Made by a program: the position numbers and the translations under genes
Shown here: piece after piece, positions 17,516-28,445 of the stretch
Numbering within the stretch: the first letter of the stretch is position 1
Layout of the letters: each line of letters opens with the position of its first letter
Notes under the pieces: generated by a model
Database searches by the model: none
What the model was told of the DNA's origin: nothing
The model's input: only the letters and a program-made list of their open reading frames with translations
Origin: Actinomycetota bacterium
Lineage (GTDB): Bacteria; Actinomycetota; CADDZG01; WHSQ01
Assembly (NCBI GenBank): GCA_030446465.1
Contig: JAUJNI010000003.1
Span: forward strand, 136,868 to 174,046
Direction: 5' to 3'
DNA length: 37,179 nucleotides

Positions 17516-18292
17516 ATGGCGACATCGAACACCACAGACGACGAGACGCTCACAAAGGTGTCCGCCTGGATCGGGGCCGCCCGGCGGGTAATGGCCCTGA
17601 CCGGCGCCGGGATCTCCACGGATTCCGGCATCCCCGATTTCCGAGGCCCCCAGGGACTGTGGACGACCAACCCGAAGGCCGAGAGGCTTTCTCACCTCAG
17701 CTACTACATGGCCGACCCAGAGGTACGGAAGGTCGCGTGGCGCACACGACTCGAGCATCCGGCATGGCGAGCGTGCCCGAACGCCGGTCACGTTGCGCTC
17801 GCTGACCTCGAGAGGAAAGACAAGCTCCACACCCTGGTCACCCAAAACATCGACGGCCTGCACCAGATGGCCGGCAGCTCGCCCGACATCCTGATCGAGA
17901 TCCACGGAACCTTACGGGAGGTCGTGTGCATGAGCTGCAATGAGCGAGCTCCGATGGAGCGCGCACTCGACCGGGTCCGTGCCGGCGAAGAGGACCCGGC
18001 CTGCCGTAGCTGCGGAGGTGTCTTGAAGTCGGCCACGATCTCGTTTGGGCAGAGCCTCGTGCAGGAAGTCCTCGAGCGGGCCATGCGGGCCGCCGAAGAT
18101 AGCGACGTCTTCCTTGCCATCGGCACGTCGCTGAGCGTCTACCCCGCCGCCTATCTCCCCAATCGGACACTGGCTGCCGGGGGGCGCCTCGTGATCTTCA
18201 ACCAGGAGCCCACTTCCTACGATGCCCGGACAGACGCGGTCATCAGAGAGCCGCTGGGCAGTTCGCTCCCGAAGCTCGTAACGCTGATTTGA
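17516..18292 (+). CDS. cobB: Sirtuin, NAD-dependent protein deacylase
   Basis: This 258-residue protein is a Sir2-family deacylase, removing acetyl or other acyl groups from lysines with NAD+. The motifs are complete: GAGISTDSGIPDFRG (about 30-44), TQNIDGLH (109-116), catalytic His130 in IHGTL, and a zinc ribbon with Cys138/141 and Cys163/166. SFGQSL and GTSLSVYPAA complete the NAD site. It begins 17 bases after the GGDEF-EAL gene and ends 1 base before palindrome copy D, which separates it from the convergent tRNA-Tyr. Confidence 0.92.
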   Translation: MATSNTTDDETLTKVSAWIGAARRVMALTGAGISTDSGIPDFRGPQGLWTTNPKAERLSHLSYYMADPEVRKVAWRTRLEHPAWRACPNAGHVALADLERKDKLHTLVTQNIDGLHQMAGSSPDILIEIHGTLREVVCMSCNERAPMERALDRVRAGEEDPACRSCGGVLKSATISFGQSLVQEVLERAMRAAEDSDVFLAIGTSLSVYPAAYLPNRTLAAGGRLVIFNQEPTSYDARTDAVIREPLGSSLPKLVTLI

Positions 18293-18293
18293 G

Positions 18294-18344
18294 CCTTCTC
18301 TGTTGCACCCTGTGCGTATAGCGCGCACCCTGCAAGAGAAAACG
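18294..18344. repeat. 51-bp palindromic element, copy D (inverted)
   Basis: This copy has the same 51-base length as A-C but lies in the opposite orientation. Its reverse complement keeps GCGCGCTAT, CAGGGTGCAACAGAGAAGG and TGCA arms. It fills the gap between the sirtuin stop and the encoded CCA of the convergent tRNA-Tyr, 6 bases away. Confidence 0.88.
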
Positions 18345-18350
18345 AAGATC

Positions 18351-18436
18351 TGGTGGCGGGAGAAGGATTTGAACCTCCGTAGGCATTAGCCGGCGACTTT
18401 ACAGGCCGCTCCCTTTGGCCGCTAGGGTATCCCGCC
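18351..18436 (-). tRNA. tRNA-Tyr (GTA)
   Basis: This is a class II tRNA with a long variable arm. The acceptor stem is GGCGGGA/TCCCGCC, the anticodon GTA is at 18400-18402 in a CTGTAAA loop, the T-arm carries GGTTCAAATCC, and CCA is encoded at 18351-18353. Confidence 0.95.
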
Positions 18437-18443
18437 AGGTGTC

Positions 18444-18471
18444 GGCTCCAGCAGACAAACGACCTGGAGCC
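18444..18471 (-). terminator. Inverted repeat upstream of tRNA-Tyr, possible end of the M23 transcript
   Basis: GGCTCCAG (18444-18451) pairs with CTGGAGCC (18464-18471) around a 12-base loop. It lies between the M23 peptidase stop and tRNA-Tyr, both on the minus strand. There is no T-run, so the terminator role is a guess. Confidence 0.3.
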
Positions 18472-18542
18472 TCGAAGAGGATATCCGATCCGTTCTTTGC
18501 TCCGTGAGCGGCGACTATCGCCGTCCCAGGCGAAAAGAAGCC

Positions 18543-19938
18543 TTAGTCGCCGGTCTCCGACAGAGGCGACAGGCTCTTAACCTTGCCGCTGCCGTGGCCG
18601 GTCTCCTCGAGAATGGCATCGAGTTGCGCCTTCGGGCTGCCGGGGGCCGGGATCCTCTTGCGGAGGGTGCCCACGACGTCTTTGGCTGCAGGATCGAAGG
18701 CGGTGTCGAAAAAGTCCTTGGACACGCCGGTGACAAGCGTCGCGCTGGCCACTTCGAAGGCTCCGGGTGACCGACGTGCGACCTTCGGGACAAAGGCGTC
18801 GCCGAAGCGCCGTTGCGCCGTCAGCGCGCCGTTCTCCTTTTCGAGCTTGTTCTGCCGGTGGTACACGACCTCGAGCGATTTGCCCTGAGCTTGGCGAAGC
18901 CATCGCACGAGGTAACCCATTGGGTCTTTCGCCTTGCCGTCCACACCCTGATACCACCCAAAGTGAACGTGGCTTGGGGTCGTGATGGCGTTACCTGTGT
19001 TGCCGCAGAACCCGATGATGTCACCGGCTTCCACCTGGCTCCCCTCGGGGAACTCCTCGTTGTTCCAGTCGGACAGGTGCGCGTAGTACCAGTAGCTGCC
19101 GTCCGGGCGGAACAACCGAGCGACCCGGCCCCCGAGCAAGCCGTCGCCATACTCGACGACTCCCGCCTCCGACGCCAGGACAGGATCACCGTAGGTGCAA
19201 AAGACGTCTTGTCCCTCGTGAGTGCGGACGATAGGGCCTGGGCCGTAGCGCGGAGCACCCCAGGTGTTCGTCCACGCTGCCTTCCCACCGATGATGAACG
19301 GCGCGTAGACCTTCTTCATGATCTTGGACATCGGCATGCCGAGCGACCGCAGCTCGTTGGCGATGGCGACCAGCTTCTCGCTGTTGAACGCCCCTTGCGG
19401 AGTAAAGGTGCCTACGAAAGTCGGAAGCTCGACCTTTCCCTTGCCGTGCCCCACCGCCTTCTTCTTGGCTTCACGCGGGCTCTTTCGGTCGTTGCCGCTC
19501 TCGTGGGGGCTCTTGTCCGTCTCGGTTGGATCTCCGGCCTTCTGCTTTCCCGCGTTGGTCACCTTGTCGATGGTGTCCCCAACCGGATCATTGCTGTTGC
19601 CACCGCCGTCGTTCCCACCGTTGCCGCCGTCGTTCCCACCGTTGCCGCCGTCGTTCCCACCGTTGCCGCCGTCGTTCCCACCGTTGCCGCCGTCGTTAGC
19701 CGCCGTTGTTACCGCCGTTACCGTTGTCGTCGTCATCGGGCGGAGGAGGGGTCGGCGTCTCTTTGGGGGTTGGAGGGTCCTTGGGCGTGGGGCTCTGCAG
19801 CGGGTTCGGGAGTGTGGGCGTCGGAAGCACCTGAGCAACTGCGTCGGGCACGACGTTTCGCACCGCAGGGCGCGGCAGCACGATGGTAGCCACCAGTAGC
19901 ACCACTATCGCCAGCGCTATGCGTGCTGCTCTTCTCAC
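18543..19938 (-). CDS. Secreted M23 (LytM-type) metallopeptidase, frameshifted in a Gly-Asn repeat
   Basis: A GTG at 19938 starts a signal peptide or anchor (MRRAARIALAIVVLLVATIV) and a Pro/Thr-rich linker. This frame stops at 19696 within a Gly/Asn/Asp repeat. The rest continues in another frame after one extra base near 19697; the repaired product is 464 residues. The C-terminal half holds an M23 peptidase domain with zinc ligands in THEGQD (HxxxD) and HVHFG (HxH), plus YYAHL. M23 enzymes cut peptide cross-links of peptidoglycan. The MSKIMKKVYAPF block before the domain and the long C-terminal tail are specific features. The repeat makes true length variation or a sequencing slip plausible at the break. 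Confidence 0.82.
19611..19694 (-). repeat. Four perfect 21-bp tandem repeats in the M23 gene
   Basis: Four identical 21-base units (19611-19631, 19632-19652, 19653-19673, 19674-19694) encode Asn-Asp-Gly-Gly-Asn-Gly-Gly. A degenerate copy carrying the frame break follows. The units probably form a flexible linker to the peptidase domain. Confidence 0.9.
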
Positions 19939-20281
19939 CTTAGGACTTTCCCCTCGATCCGCCGGCAGACATCACAGCGTGATGTTCCCAACACCCTCCG
20001 ACGCTATCCATCCCACATTCGCCGGGAAACCACCAAACCCTGCGGAGCCAACCCCACTCTTTTCTGAATATCGGGCCCCTGCCCTCTGAGCTTGACCGAC
20101 CCGGACGGCGACCGCCAACTATAGCGGTAAGCGCGGGTGAAGAATACCTGGTCACCGCACTAATTCGAGGCCTCGCCGAGGTGCTTGCGTCGGTCACAAA
20201 GCTGGCCGGACGGGATATGTGGCATCGGTAACAAACGCCCCTTTCGGGAGGCAGAGCAAGCTAGTAGCCTGGACCACCACG
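19939..20281. other. 343-base gene-free region with a short operator-like palindrome
   Basis: This is the divergent region between the M23 peptidase and the nucleotidyltransferase genes. The only clear structure is ACATCAC-AGC-GTGATGT at 19969-19985, a perfect 7-bp dyad 31 bases before the M23 start. I looked for a cyclic-di-AMP riboswitch, common before such hydrolases, and did not find its conserved blocks. A TATAGT hexamer on the minus strand at 20118-20123 could be a -10 box. Confidence 0.4.
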
Positions 20282-21214
20282 ATGGAGGCCGTCTTGTTCT
20301 GCGCGGGCCGCGGCAAACGCCTGAGGCCCCTCACCGACGAAGTGCCGAAGCCCGCGGTTCCCTTGCTCGACGTCCCTCTTGGGGCATGGGCCCTCGCAGG
20401 GCTTCTCCGGAACGATCTCAGCGTTCTGATCAACGTGTCTCATCTCGGACACCTCGTGACCCCTGCCCTCAGTGCGGTTGGCGAATTCGAGACGCTGATC
20501 GAGGAGCCAGAGGCATACGGCAGTGGCGGGACGGTCGTGGCGATCAGGGACCGGGTGAGAGATCGGCTCGTCACTACCAACGGCGACGTCCTCAGCGGCC
20601 TCGAAACCGGCGAGCTGCTCGCCACACACCAACGGCAAGGAGCAGATGCAACGGTCGCGGTCAGCCGCGTCGACCGTGGCGGCGACTTCGAGCTCTCGGG
20701 CGGGATGGCAAAGTCCTTCATCGACCGCCGTCATGACCCCGACGCGCCCGGGGGCGTCTTCATCGGTACTGCGGTGTTCGAGAAGGCGGCCCTGGACCTC
20801 CTGCCCGACCGGCGTCCGCTGGGCCTCGGCGAGTCCCTGCTAAAGCCTTTGGCGAACTCGGGACGCCTGGCGGTCCATGTCCACGACGGTTATTACCTCG
20901 ATGTCGGGAGCTTCGAGGGTTACCTCGAGGCCTCCATCGACGTCCTGGAACAAAGAGCGCCAAAGAGCCCGAAGCCCCCGCCGGGTGAGGTCATCACGGT
21001 CGACGGGGGACATGCGTACGTGGGCCCAGGAGCGAGCGCCGACATGGAGTCCCTGGGGCAGGGGGCCGTTGTGCTATCCGGCGCGAGGGTGGATCCGGGC
21101 GCTCGCATCGAGCGCGCCGTCGTGTGGCCCGGTGAGCACGTGCCGGCAGGGACCGAGGTGAGCGACTGCGTGTGGGCCTTTGGCCGGGCACACCGGGACC
21201 CTCCGCCTACCTGA
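20282..21214 (+). CDS. NDP-sugar pyrophosphorylase (sugar-1-phosphate nucleotidyltransferase) with C-terminal left-handed beta-helix
   Basis: This 310-residue protein opens with the signature AGRGKRLRPLTDEVPKP of sugar nucleotidyltransferases, which join NTP and sugar-1-phosphate to NDP-sugar plus pyrophosphate. TTNGDVLSG carries the likely metal-binding Asp. GGVFIGTAVF and DVGSFEGYLEA are typical later blocks, and the C-terminal hexapeptide repeats (GPGASADM, LSGARVDPGARI, VVWPGEHVPAG) form a short left-handed beta-helix. I chose ATG 20282, which starts MEAVLFCAG; an ATG at 20219 would add 21 non-conserved residues. Mannose-1-phosphate or glucose-1-phosphate may be the substrate; it is not decidable here. 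It is convergent with nuoN, one base apart. Confidence 0.85.
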   Translation: MEAVLFCAGRGKRLRPLTDEVPKPAVPLLDVPLGAWALAGLLRNDLSVLINVSHLGHLVTPALSAVGEFETLIEEPEAYGSGGTVVAIRDRVRDRLVTTNGDVLSGLETGELLATHQRQGADATVAVSRVDRGGDFELSGGMAKSFIDRRHDPDAPGGVFIGTAVFEKAALDLLPDRRPLGLGESLLKPLANSGRLAVHVHDGYYLDVGSFEGYLEASIDVLEQRAPKSPKPPPGEVITVDGGHAYVGPGASADMESLGQGAVVLSGARVDPGARIERAVVWPGEHVPAGTEVSDCVWAFGRAHRDPPPT

Positions 21215-21215
21215 G

Positions 21216-22718
21216 CTAGAAGATCGACCTGTCGGCGAGGTCGCTGATCAACGGCGGGTAGATGAAGGCTGCGAACAGGACGAGTGCGGCCAGTCCCATG
21301 GCGGCCCGCATGAGGTAAGGGACCTCGACGGGCTCCCGTATCTCCGGAGCCTCGAAGAACATGCGCTTGACCACCGCGAGGTAGTAAAACGCCGCGATGA
21401 CCGCGTTGAGCCCCATCACCACCGCCAGCCAATAGACCTCGGCGTTGATGGCGGCAAGGAACACGAACAGCTTGGCCCATGCCCCCGCCATCGGCGGCGC
21501 TCCGGCAAGCGAGATCAGAAAAGCGGCGAGCATGACGGCGAGGGCAGGGCTTCTCTGCCACAGGCCCGAATAGTCGCTGATGAAGTAGGTCCCGCCCCTG
21601 CGCGCGAATGCAACTGCCGCGGCGAAGGCGCCCAGGTCCATGATTGCGTAGATGGCCAGGTAGATCAGAGCCGAGGCGAACGCCTGCCTGTTCGTCTGCG
21701 GCGAGCTTGGATCGATCAGCGCGAAGGCGACCAGCACATAACCCGACTGGGCAATGCCGGAGTAAGCAAGCAGGCGAATGATGTGTTGCTGTCGCAGCGC
21801 GATCAGGTTGCCTACCGTCATGGTGAGTGCCGCAAGCACGGCAAAAGCAGGTCGCCAGTTGTCGGCCACGTCGGGAAAAGCCTGGAACATGAGCACCAGC
21901 AAGCCGACGAAGCCGCCTATCTTCGAAGCGGTCGACAAGAACGCCGCAACCGGAGAAGGCGCCCCCTCGTAGGTATCGGGGGCCCAGAAATGAAACGGGA
22001 CGGCAGAGATCTTGAAGGCGAAGCCCACGACGACGAAGAAGACGCTCAGCACGATGATCGGGTCATCTCCCGATCTGCCGATCGAGCTTCTGATGGCGTC
22101 GAGCTTCGTTGCACCGGTTGCCCCGTAGACGAGCGACATCCCATAGAGCATCACGGCGGAGGACATGACGGAGAACAAGAAGAACTTCAGCGCGGCCTCG
22201 TTTGACCTCGCATCGCCCTTTCGAAGCGCGGTCATGATGATTGCGGGGATGCTGATCAGCTCTATCGCAATGAAGAGTGAGACGAGATCACGGGCACTGG
22301 ACATCACCACGCCCCCGAGCAACGAGGACAGCATCAAGAAGTAGTACTCGCCTTGATAGGGATGGCCCGCTCTAAAGTAATGAAACGAGATCGCCAGGAT
22401 GATCAGTCCAATGACACAAAAGAGGCCCTTGAAGAGGAGGGCAAAGGTGTCGATCTCGAAGGTCCCCCCCAGCGTGGTGGTCTCAACGCCGGACAGAGAG
22501 ACAACGGCCGCCAGCGTGCCGATGATCCCGGCTGCGGACAGCGGCATAGCAACCCACTTCGCCCCGCGCGGAACAAAGAGGTCGGCGACGAGAACCAGGC
22601 ATGCGGCACCGGCAAGCACCAGCTCCGGCGCAAGCGCGTGCCAGTTCACCGACGGTTGAGCTAGCTCCTGCGCTAAAGGCACGTCATGCCGCCCTGACAT
22701 GAAGCCGTCCACAACCAT
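21216..22718 (-). CDS. nuoN: NADH-quinone oxidoreductase subunit N
   Basis: This 500-residue polytopic protein is one of the three antiporter-like proton-pumping subunits of complex I. About 14 membrane helices are visible, with the conserved LFIAIELISIPAIIM helix (the channel Glu) and the lysine-bearing block RSNEAALKFFLFSVMSSAVM. It is the last gene of the nuo operon, 30 bases after nuoM, and ends tail-to-tail with the nucleotidyltransferase gene without a visible terminator. Confidence 0.93.
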   Translation of the reverse strand: MVVDGFMSGRHDVPLAQELAQPSVNWHALAPELVLAGAACLVLVADLFVPRGAKWVAMPLSAAGIIGTLAAVVSLSGVETTTLGGTFEIDTFALLFKGLFCVIGLIILAISFHYFRAGHPYQGEYYFLMLSSLLGGVVMSSARDLVSLFIAIELISIPAIIMTALRKGDARSNEAALKFFLFSVMSSAVMLYGMSLVYGATGATKLDAIRSSIGRSGDDPIIVLSVFFVVVGFAFKISAVPFHFWAPDTYEGAPSPVAAFLSTASKIGGFVGLLVLMFQAFPDVADNWRPAFAVLAALTMTVGNLIALRQQHIIRLLAYSGIAQSGYVLVAFALIDPSSPQTNRQAFASALIYLAIYAIMDLGAFAAAVAFARRGGTYFISDYSGLWQRSPALAVMLAAFLISLAGAPPMAGAWAKLFVFLAAINAEVYWLAVVMGLNAVIAAFYYLAVVKRMFFEAPEIREPVEVPYLMRAAMGLAALVLFAAFIYPPLISDLADRSIF

Positions 22719-22748
22719 CTGGGAAGCAACCGTGTCGACGAGCTTTCA

Positions 22749-24263
22749 CTAGCCGAAGAGGCCCACGAGGTCCCGAACTGCATCAGAGGTCACGCCGAGC
22801 ACCAGGTTCGGGTAGAACCCGCCCACTACGATGAGGACCAGAAGCGGCGCCCACGCGACCCACTCGAGCCCGTGGACGTCGGAGATCCCCGTGCCGGCGG
22901 CAAACTTCTCCGGCACGCGCCCCAGATTGACTCGCTGGATGGTCCACAACAGGTAACCCGCGGTTAGAACGGTCCCGATCCCGCCTCCGACCATGAGGAC
23001 CCGGAACAGCTCCTCGCTCAGCCCGGCCCCCGGCTGGTAGCTACCGAGCAACGCCAGCATCTCTCCCCAGAAACCGGCCAGCCCGGGAAGCCCCAGGGAG
23101 GCAATGGCCGCGTAGGCGAAGACGGAGCCGAACTTCGGGATCTGCTGCAGCACGCCACCCAGGGCGGATATCTCACGCGTGTGGTAGCGCTCGTGCATGG
23201 AACCCGCCAGGAAGAACAGCATTCCGGTGATGAGACCGTGCGCCACCATCCCAAAGATCGCACCGTTGATGCCACGGTCGGTGAGAGTGGAGATACCGAG
23301 CATGACGAAGCCCATATGGCCGACCGAGGAGAACGCGATCAGCCGCTTGAGGTCGGTCTGAGCGAAGCAACACAGAGACCCGTAGATGATCGATATCACG
23401 GCAAGGATGCCGATCAGCGGAGCGAAGGTTACCGCGGCATCCGGCAGGATCGGCAGGGCGATCCGGATGAAGCCGTACGTCCCCAGCTTCAGCAAGATCG
23501 CGGCAAGCAAGACAGACCCCACGGTGGGCGCTTCGGTGTGCGCGTCTGGGAGCCAGGTGTGGAACGGCCACATGGGTACTTTGACGGCGAAGCCAATGAA
23601 CAGGCCAAGGAACACCACGTTCTGGAAAAGCTCCGACCCGCCGCTGTCTCTCAGCGCCAGCATGTCGAACGTTTGACTACCGCTTTGCAGCCACAGTGCC
23701 AGGAAACCAAGCAGCAAGAAGATGGAGCCGAACAGTGTGTAGAGGAAGAACTTGACCGCGGCGTACTCGCGCCGGGGGCCGCCCCAGATCCCGATCATGA
23801 AGTACATCGGGACGAGGACCAGCTCGAAGAAGATGAAGAAGAGCACCAGATCCAAGGCTATGAAGCTCCCGTTCATCCCCGTTTCGAGCAACAGCACCAG
23901 CGCGAACAGCGCTTTTGCCTTTCCGGGGGCCGGCACGTGCCACCACAGATAGATAGTGCACAAAAAGCACACGAGGGCGGACAGAACCAGCAACGGCAGC
24001 GACAACCCGTCGACACCAACGTGATAATTGGCCCCGATCTGCGGAATCCACCTCTCGTTTACGCCGAGCTGAATGCGGTCGCTGTGGCCGTAGTCGAACG
24101 CGACCACCACCGCCAGAGCAGCCAGCAGGGTGCCACCGGCGAAGAGGCTGCCCACCAGCTTCACTAGCCCCTCGCGAGCAGAAGGCAGGAACAGCAACAC
24201 GATCGCACCCACCAGCGGCAGAAACGTCGCAACCGTCACGGCCCAGTCCTCAACCCAACTCAT
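22749..24263 (-). CDS. nuoM: NADH-quinone oxidoreductase subunit M
   Basis: This 504-residue antiporter-like proton-pumping subunit has LVLFFIFFELVLVPMYFMIG with the key Glu, WPFHTWLPDAHTEAPT, and the helix-breaking regions typical of NuoM. It lies 18 bases after nuoL and is followed by nuoN, the usual order. Length and motifs are normal for the family. Confidence 0.95.
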   Translation of the reverse strand: MSWVEDWAVTVATFLPLVGAIVLLFLPSAREGLVKLVGSLFAGGTLLAALAVVVAFDYGHSDRIQLGVNERWIPQIGANYHVGVDGLSLPLLVLSALVCFLCTIYLWWHVPAPGKAKALFALVLLLETGMNGSFIALDLVLFFIFFELVLVPMYFMIGIWGGPRREYAAVKFFLYTLFGSIFLLLGFLALWLQSGSQTFDMLALRDSGGSELFQNVVFLGLFIGFAVKVPMWPFHTWLPDAHTEAPTVGSVLLAAILLKLGTYGFIRIALPILPDAAVTFAPLIGILAVISIIYGSLCCFAQTDLKRLIAFSSVGHMGFVMLGISTLTDRGINGAIFGMVAHGLITGMLFFLAGSMHERYHTREISALGGVLQQIPKFGSVFAYAAIASLGLPGLAGFWGEMLALLGSYQPGAGLSEELFRVLMVGGGIGTVLTAGYLLWTIQRVNLGRVPEKFAAGTGISDVHGLEWVAWAPLLVLIVVGGFYPNLVLGVTSDAVRDLVGLFG

Positions 24264-24281
24264 CTGCCACTACCCCTTCCA

Positions 24282-26288
<2,007 letters not shown>

Positions 26289-26298
26289 CGCCAGTGTC

Positions 26299-26604
26299 TC
26301 ACCACTTCATCAACGAGAGCTCGCCGACGTCGGTGTCCTGACTATTCCTGTAGATGAGAATCACGATCGCCAGTCCCACGCCAACCTCCGCGGCTGCTAC
26401 CGCTATAACGAACAAGGCGAAGACCTGCCCGTCCAACCCCGCCTTCTCGAGCAAAGCAGAGAACGCGACGAGATTGATGTTGACCGCATTGAGCATGAGC
26501 TCGATCGACAAGAGGACGAGCACTGCGTGACGCCGGGCTAGGACTCCGTAGACCCCAATAGAGAACAACAGCGCCGACAGGACGAGGAAGTAGCTAATCG
26601 GCAT
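26299..26604 (-). CDS. nuoK: NADH-quinone oxidoreductase subunit K
   Basis: This 101-residue protein has three membrane helices. The conserved glutamates of the proton channel lie in LLSIELMLNAVNINLVAF and in AVAAAEVGVGLAIVILIY. The start overlaps the nuoJ stop by 11 bases. Confidence 0.94.
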   Translation of the reverse strand: MPISYFLVLSALLFSIGVYGVLARRHAVLVLLSIELMLNAVNINLVAFSALLEKAGLDGQVFALFVIAVAAAEVGVGLAIVILIYRNSQDTDVGELSLMKW

Positions 26605-27121
26605 TGTGGCCCTCGACCTCCTCGTCCTTGCGTGCGACGACGATGGCGCCCACTAGCGCCGCAAGCAGCAACATGGACACCACCTCGAAGGGAAGAATGT
26701 ACGCGGAGAAGATCACCTCGCCCAGACCGCCGGCCTTGGTCCCTACCGTTCGAGCGAAGTTGACGTCCGTACCGTCAAAAGCTCGAACCATGATGTAACT
26801 GGTAACCCCAAAGAGAGCGCCGGCGACCACCGCGGCCAGAAGTCGTTGGTTGTTGTCGAAGTGGGCTTTGCCGATGGGGGCCCGAGTCAACATCAGACCG
26901 AACAACATCAACACCACGATGGCACCGACGTACACCAGCACCTGGACCCACGCGACAAACTCTGCGAACAACAGCACATAAAGCGCCGCGGCCCCCATCA
27001 AGGTCCCGACCAGGTAGAGAGCTGCGTGCACCACGTTGCTAGACGTGACCACCCTCAGCGCCGCAAGCGACATGGCGACCGCGAAGACCCAGAAGACGAC
27101 CTCCTGCCAGATCTCAGCCAT
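26594..27121 (-). CDS. nuoJ: NADH-quinone oxidoreductase subunit J
   Basis: This 175-residue protein has five membrane helices with the conserved block [20 protein letters not shown] and [11 protein letters not shown] of NuoJ. I chose ATG 27121 ([11 protein letters not shown]), because the frame upstream lies inside nuoI. It overlaps the nuoI stop by 8 bases, so expression is coupled. Confidence 0.94.
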   Translation of the reverse strand: MAEIWQEVVFWVFAVAMSLAALRVVTSSNVVHAALYLVGTLMGAAALYVLLFAEFVAWVQVLVYVGAIVVLMLFGLMLTRAPIGKAHFDNNQRLLAAVVAGALFGVTSYIMVRAFDGTDVNFARTVGTKAGGLGEVIFSAYILPFEVVSMLLLAALVGAIVVARKDEEVEGHNAD

Positions 27122-28430
27122 CGGTCCTGTCCTCGTCTGCGGTGGGGGCCACGGGGCCAGGCTCCGGCGCGGGCCCCTGTGCCTCGGGGGCGCCACTTGG
27201 CTCGGGCTCGGTTGGCGTGGCTTGTGGGGCGCTCTGCACCGGCGCCGTCGCGGGGGCAGGCGTGGCGGTTCTGGCCATACCTCGTTCCGCCTTCACTCGA
27301 GCGACCTTGGCGCGGGCCTCGGCGACCTGGGGGGACGATCCCCTGCTCGCCTGCTCTTGCAGCACGCGCCGGTAGGCGGCTTCCGGGTCCTCGGCCACGC
27401 CGGCCGGTTCAGTCGAGGGGCGCGCGACGGGGGCTTGCCCGCCCAGGTTCCGAAGCCCTGCTTGCGAAACCGGCTCGGCGGCGGTCACGGCCGGCTCGGC
27501 AGCAACGGAAGGGGTCTTCTGGGGCGGCTGGCCCTCAGGAGCCGAAGTTGCATCCGACCCCACCTGGGCGGTGTCGGCCGGCTGAGTGACGCTCTCGGCG
27601 GCGCGGCCGGCGCCAAGCGTGACCTCGGGCTCGGGTTGAGTGGTGGCCCCCGGCAGGCCCTGTGCCGCCTTGACCTCGGTGTCGAGGCCGGGAGCGGGCT
27701 GGGCGTCTTCTGGGCTCGTCTCCCTTTTTTGCTCTTGCGGGGGAAGAGAGGAAGCAGGGCGCGCGGGCTCGGTCGTGAACGATCCTTCCCGCGGCGCCGT
27801 TGCCGCCTGCTCGGGTCGAGCCTCCACCGCCGAAGACGTCAGGTTGGCCGGACGGGCGCCCGTGGCCTCGACCGTCGCGCTCGCCGCAGCGGCAGCAGGT
27901 TGACCGGGCAGGTCCGCCCCCTGCTCGAGCTCCGGTGGAGGAAGCACAGTCGTCATCCAATCCGCGAGCCTCTCCTTCTCATGAGTGAGCTGACGGATGT
28001 CGTACTCGGAGTATTCGAACTCGCGGCTCCAGAAGAGCGCGTCGTAGGGACATACCTCGACGCAGATGCCGCAGTACATGCACAACGAGTAGTCGATGGC
28101 AAACCGGTCCAGCACGTTGCGCTTGCGCGGCCGGCCCCCCGCGCGCTTAGGAGGCAGGGTCTCCTTATGCGAGTCGATGTAGATGCACCAATCCGGGCAC
28201 TCGCGGGCACAGAGCATACACACGGTGCAGTTCTCTTCCTTGAGGGCGATCACGCCTCTGGTCCGGGGCGGAAGATCCTGTTTCTCGTCCGGGTACTGGA
28301 TGACGGTGTTGTGCTTGAACAGATGCTTCAGCGTTACCGCCATGCCCTTCAGAAGACCGAGACCGAAGCCGGACTTTCTTGCGTCGCTTAGCTTTCTCGC
28401 GTCGCTGAGCTTCCTCTCGTCAACCGCCAT
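27114..28430 (-). CDS. nuoI: NADH-quinone oxidoreductase subunit I with a long disordered C-terminal tail
   Basis: The first about 165 residues are a normal NuoI with two 4Fe-4S cluster motifs, [11 protein letters not shown] (Cys68, 71, 74, 78) and [11 protein letters not shown] (Cys117, 120, 123, 127), which pass electrons towards NuoB. About 270 residues of Ala/Pro/Glu/Thr-rich, low-complexity sequence follow, so the protein is 438 residues against roughly 160-230 in most bacteria. One stretch near residues 347-387 ([26 protein letters not shown]) is predicted helical and basic. The N-terminus repeats RKLSDA. ATG 28430 has GGTGA 5 bases upstream; GTG 28439 is the alternative. The frame is unbroken, so the tail is real coding sequence. 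Confidence 0.92.
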   Translation of the reverse strand: MAVDERKLSDARKLSDARKSGFGLGLLKGMAVTLKHLFKHNTVIQYPDEKQDLPPRTRGVIALKEENCTVCMLCARECPDWCIYIDSHKETLPPKRAGGRPRKRNVLDRFAIDYSLCMYCGICVEVCPYDALFWSREFEYSEYDIRQLTHEKERLADWMTTVLPPPELEQGADLPGQPAAAAASATVEATGARPANLTSSAVEARPEQAATAPREGSFTTEPARPASSLPPQEQKRETSPEDAQPAPGLDTEVKAAQGLPGATTQPEPEVTLGAGRAAESVTQPADTAQVGSDATSAPEGQPPQKTPSVAAEPAVTAAEPVSQAGLRNLGGQAPVARPSTEPAGVAEDPEAAYRRVLQEQASRGSSPQVAEARAKVARVKAERGMARTATPAPATAPVQSAPQATPTEPEPSGAPEAQGPAPEPGPVAPTADEDRTDG

Positions 28431-28445
28431 GAGGGTCACCGCCCA

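Noticed and set aside
14100-18436. Integrative element between tRNA-Thr and tRNA-Tyr with att repeats
   Set aside because: No integrase and no duplicated tRNA 3' end were seen; the similarity near the two tRNAs is that of tRNA arms in general.
19939-20281. Possible cyclic-di-AMP or cyclic-di-GMP riboswitch before the M23 peptidase
   Set aside because: The conserved blocks of either class were not found on the minus strand; only loose resemblance around an AGTGGGG stretch.
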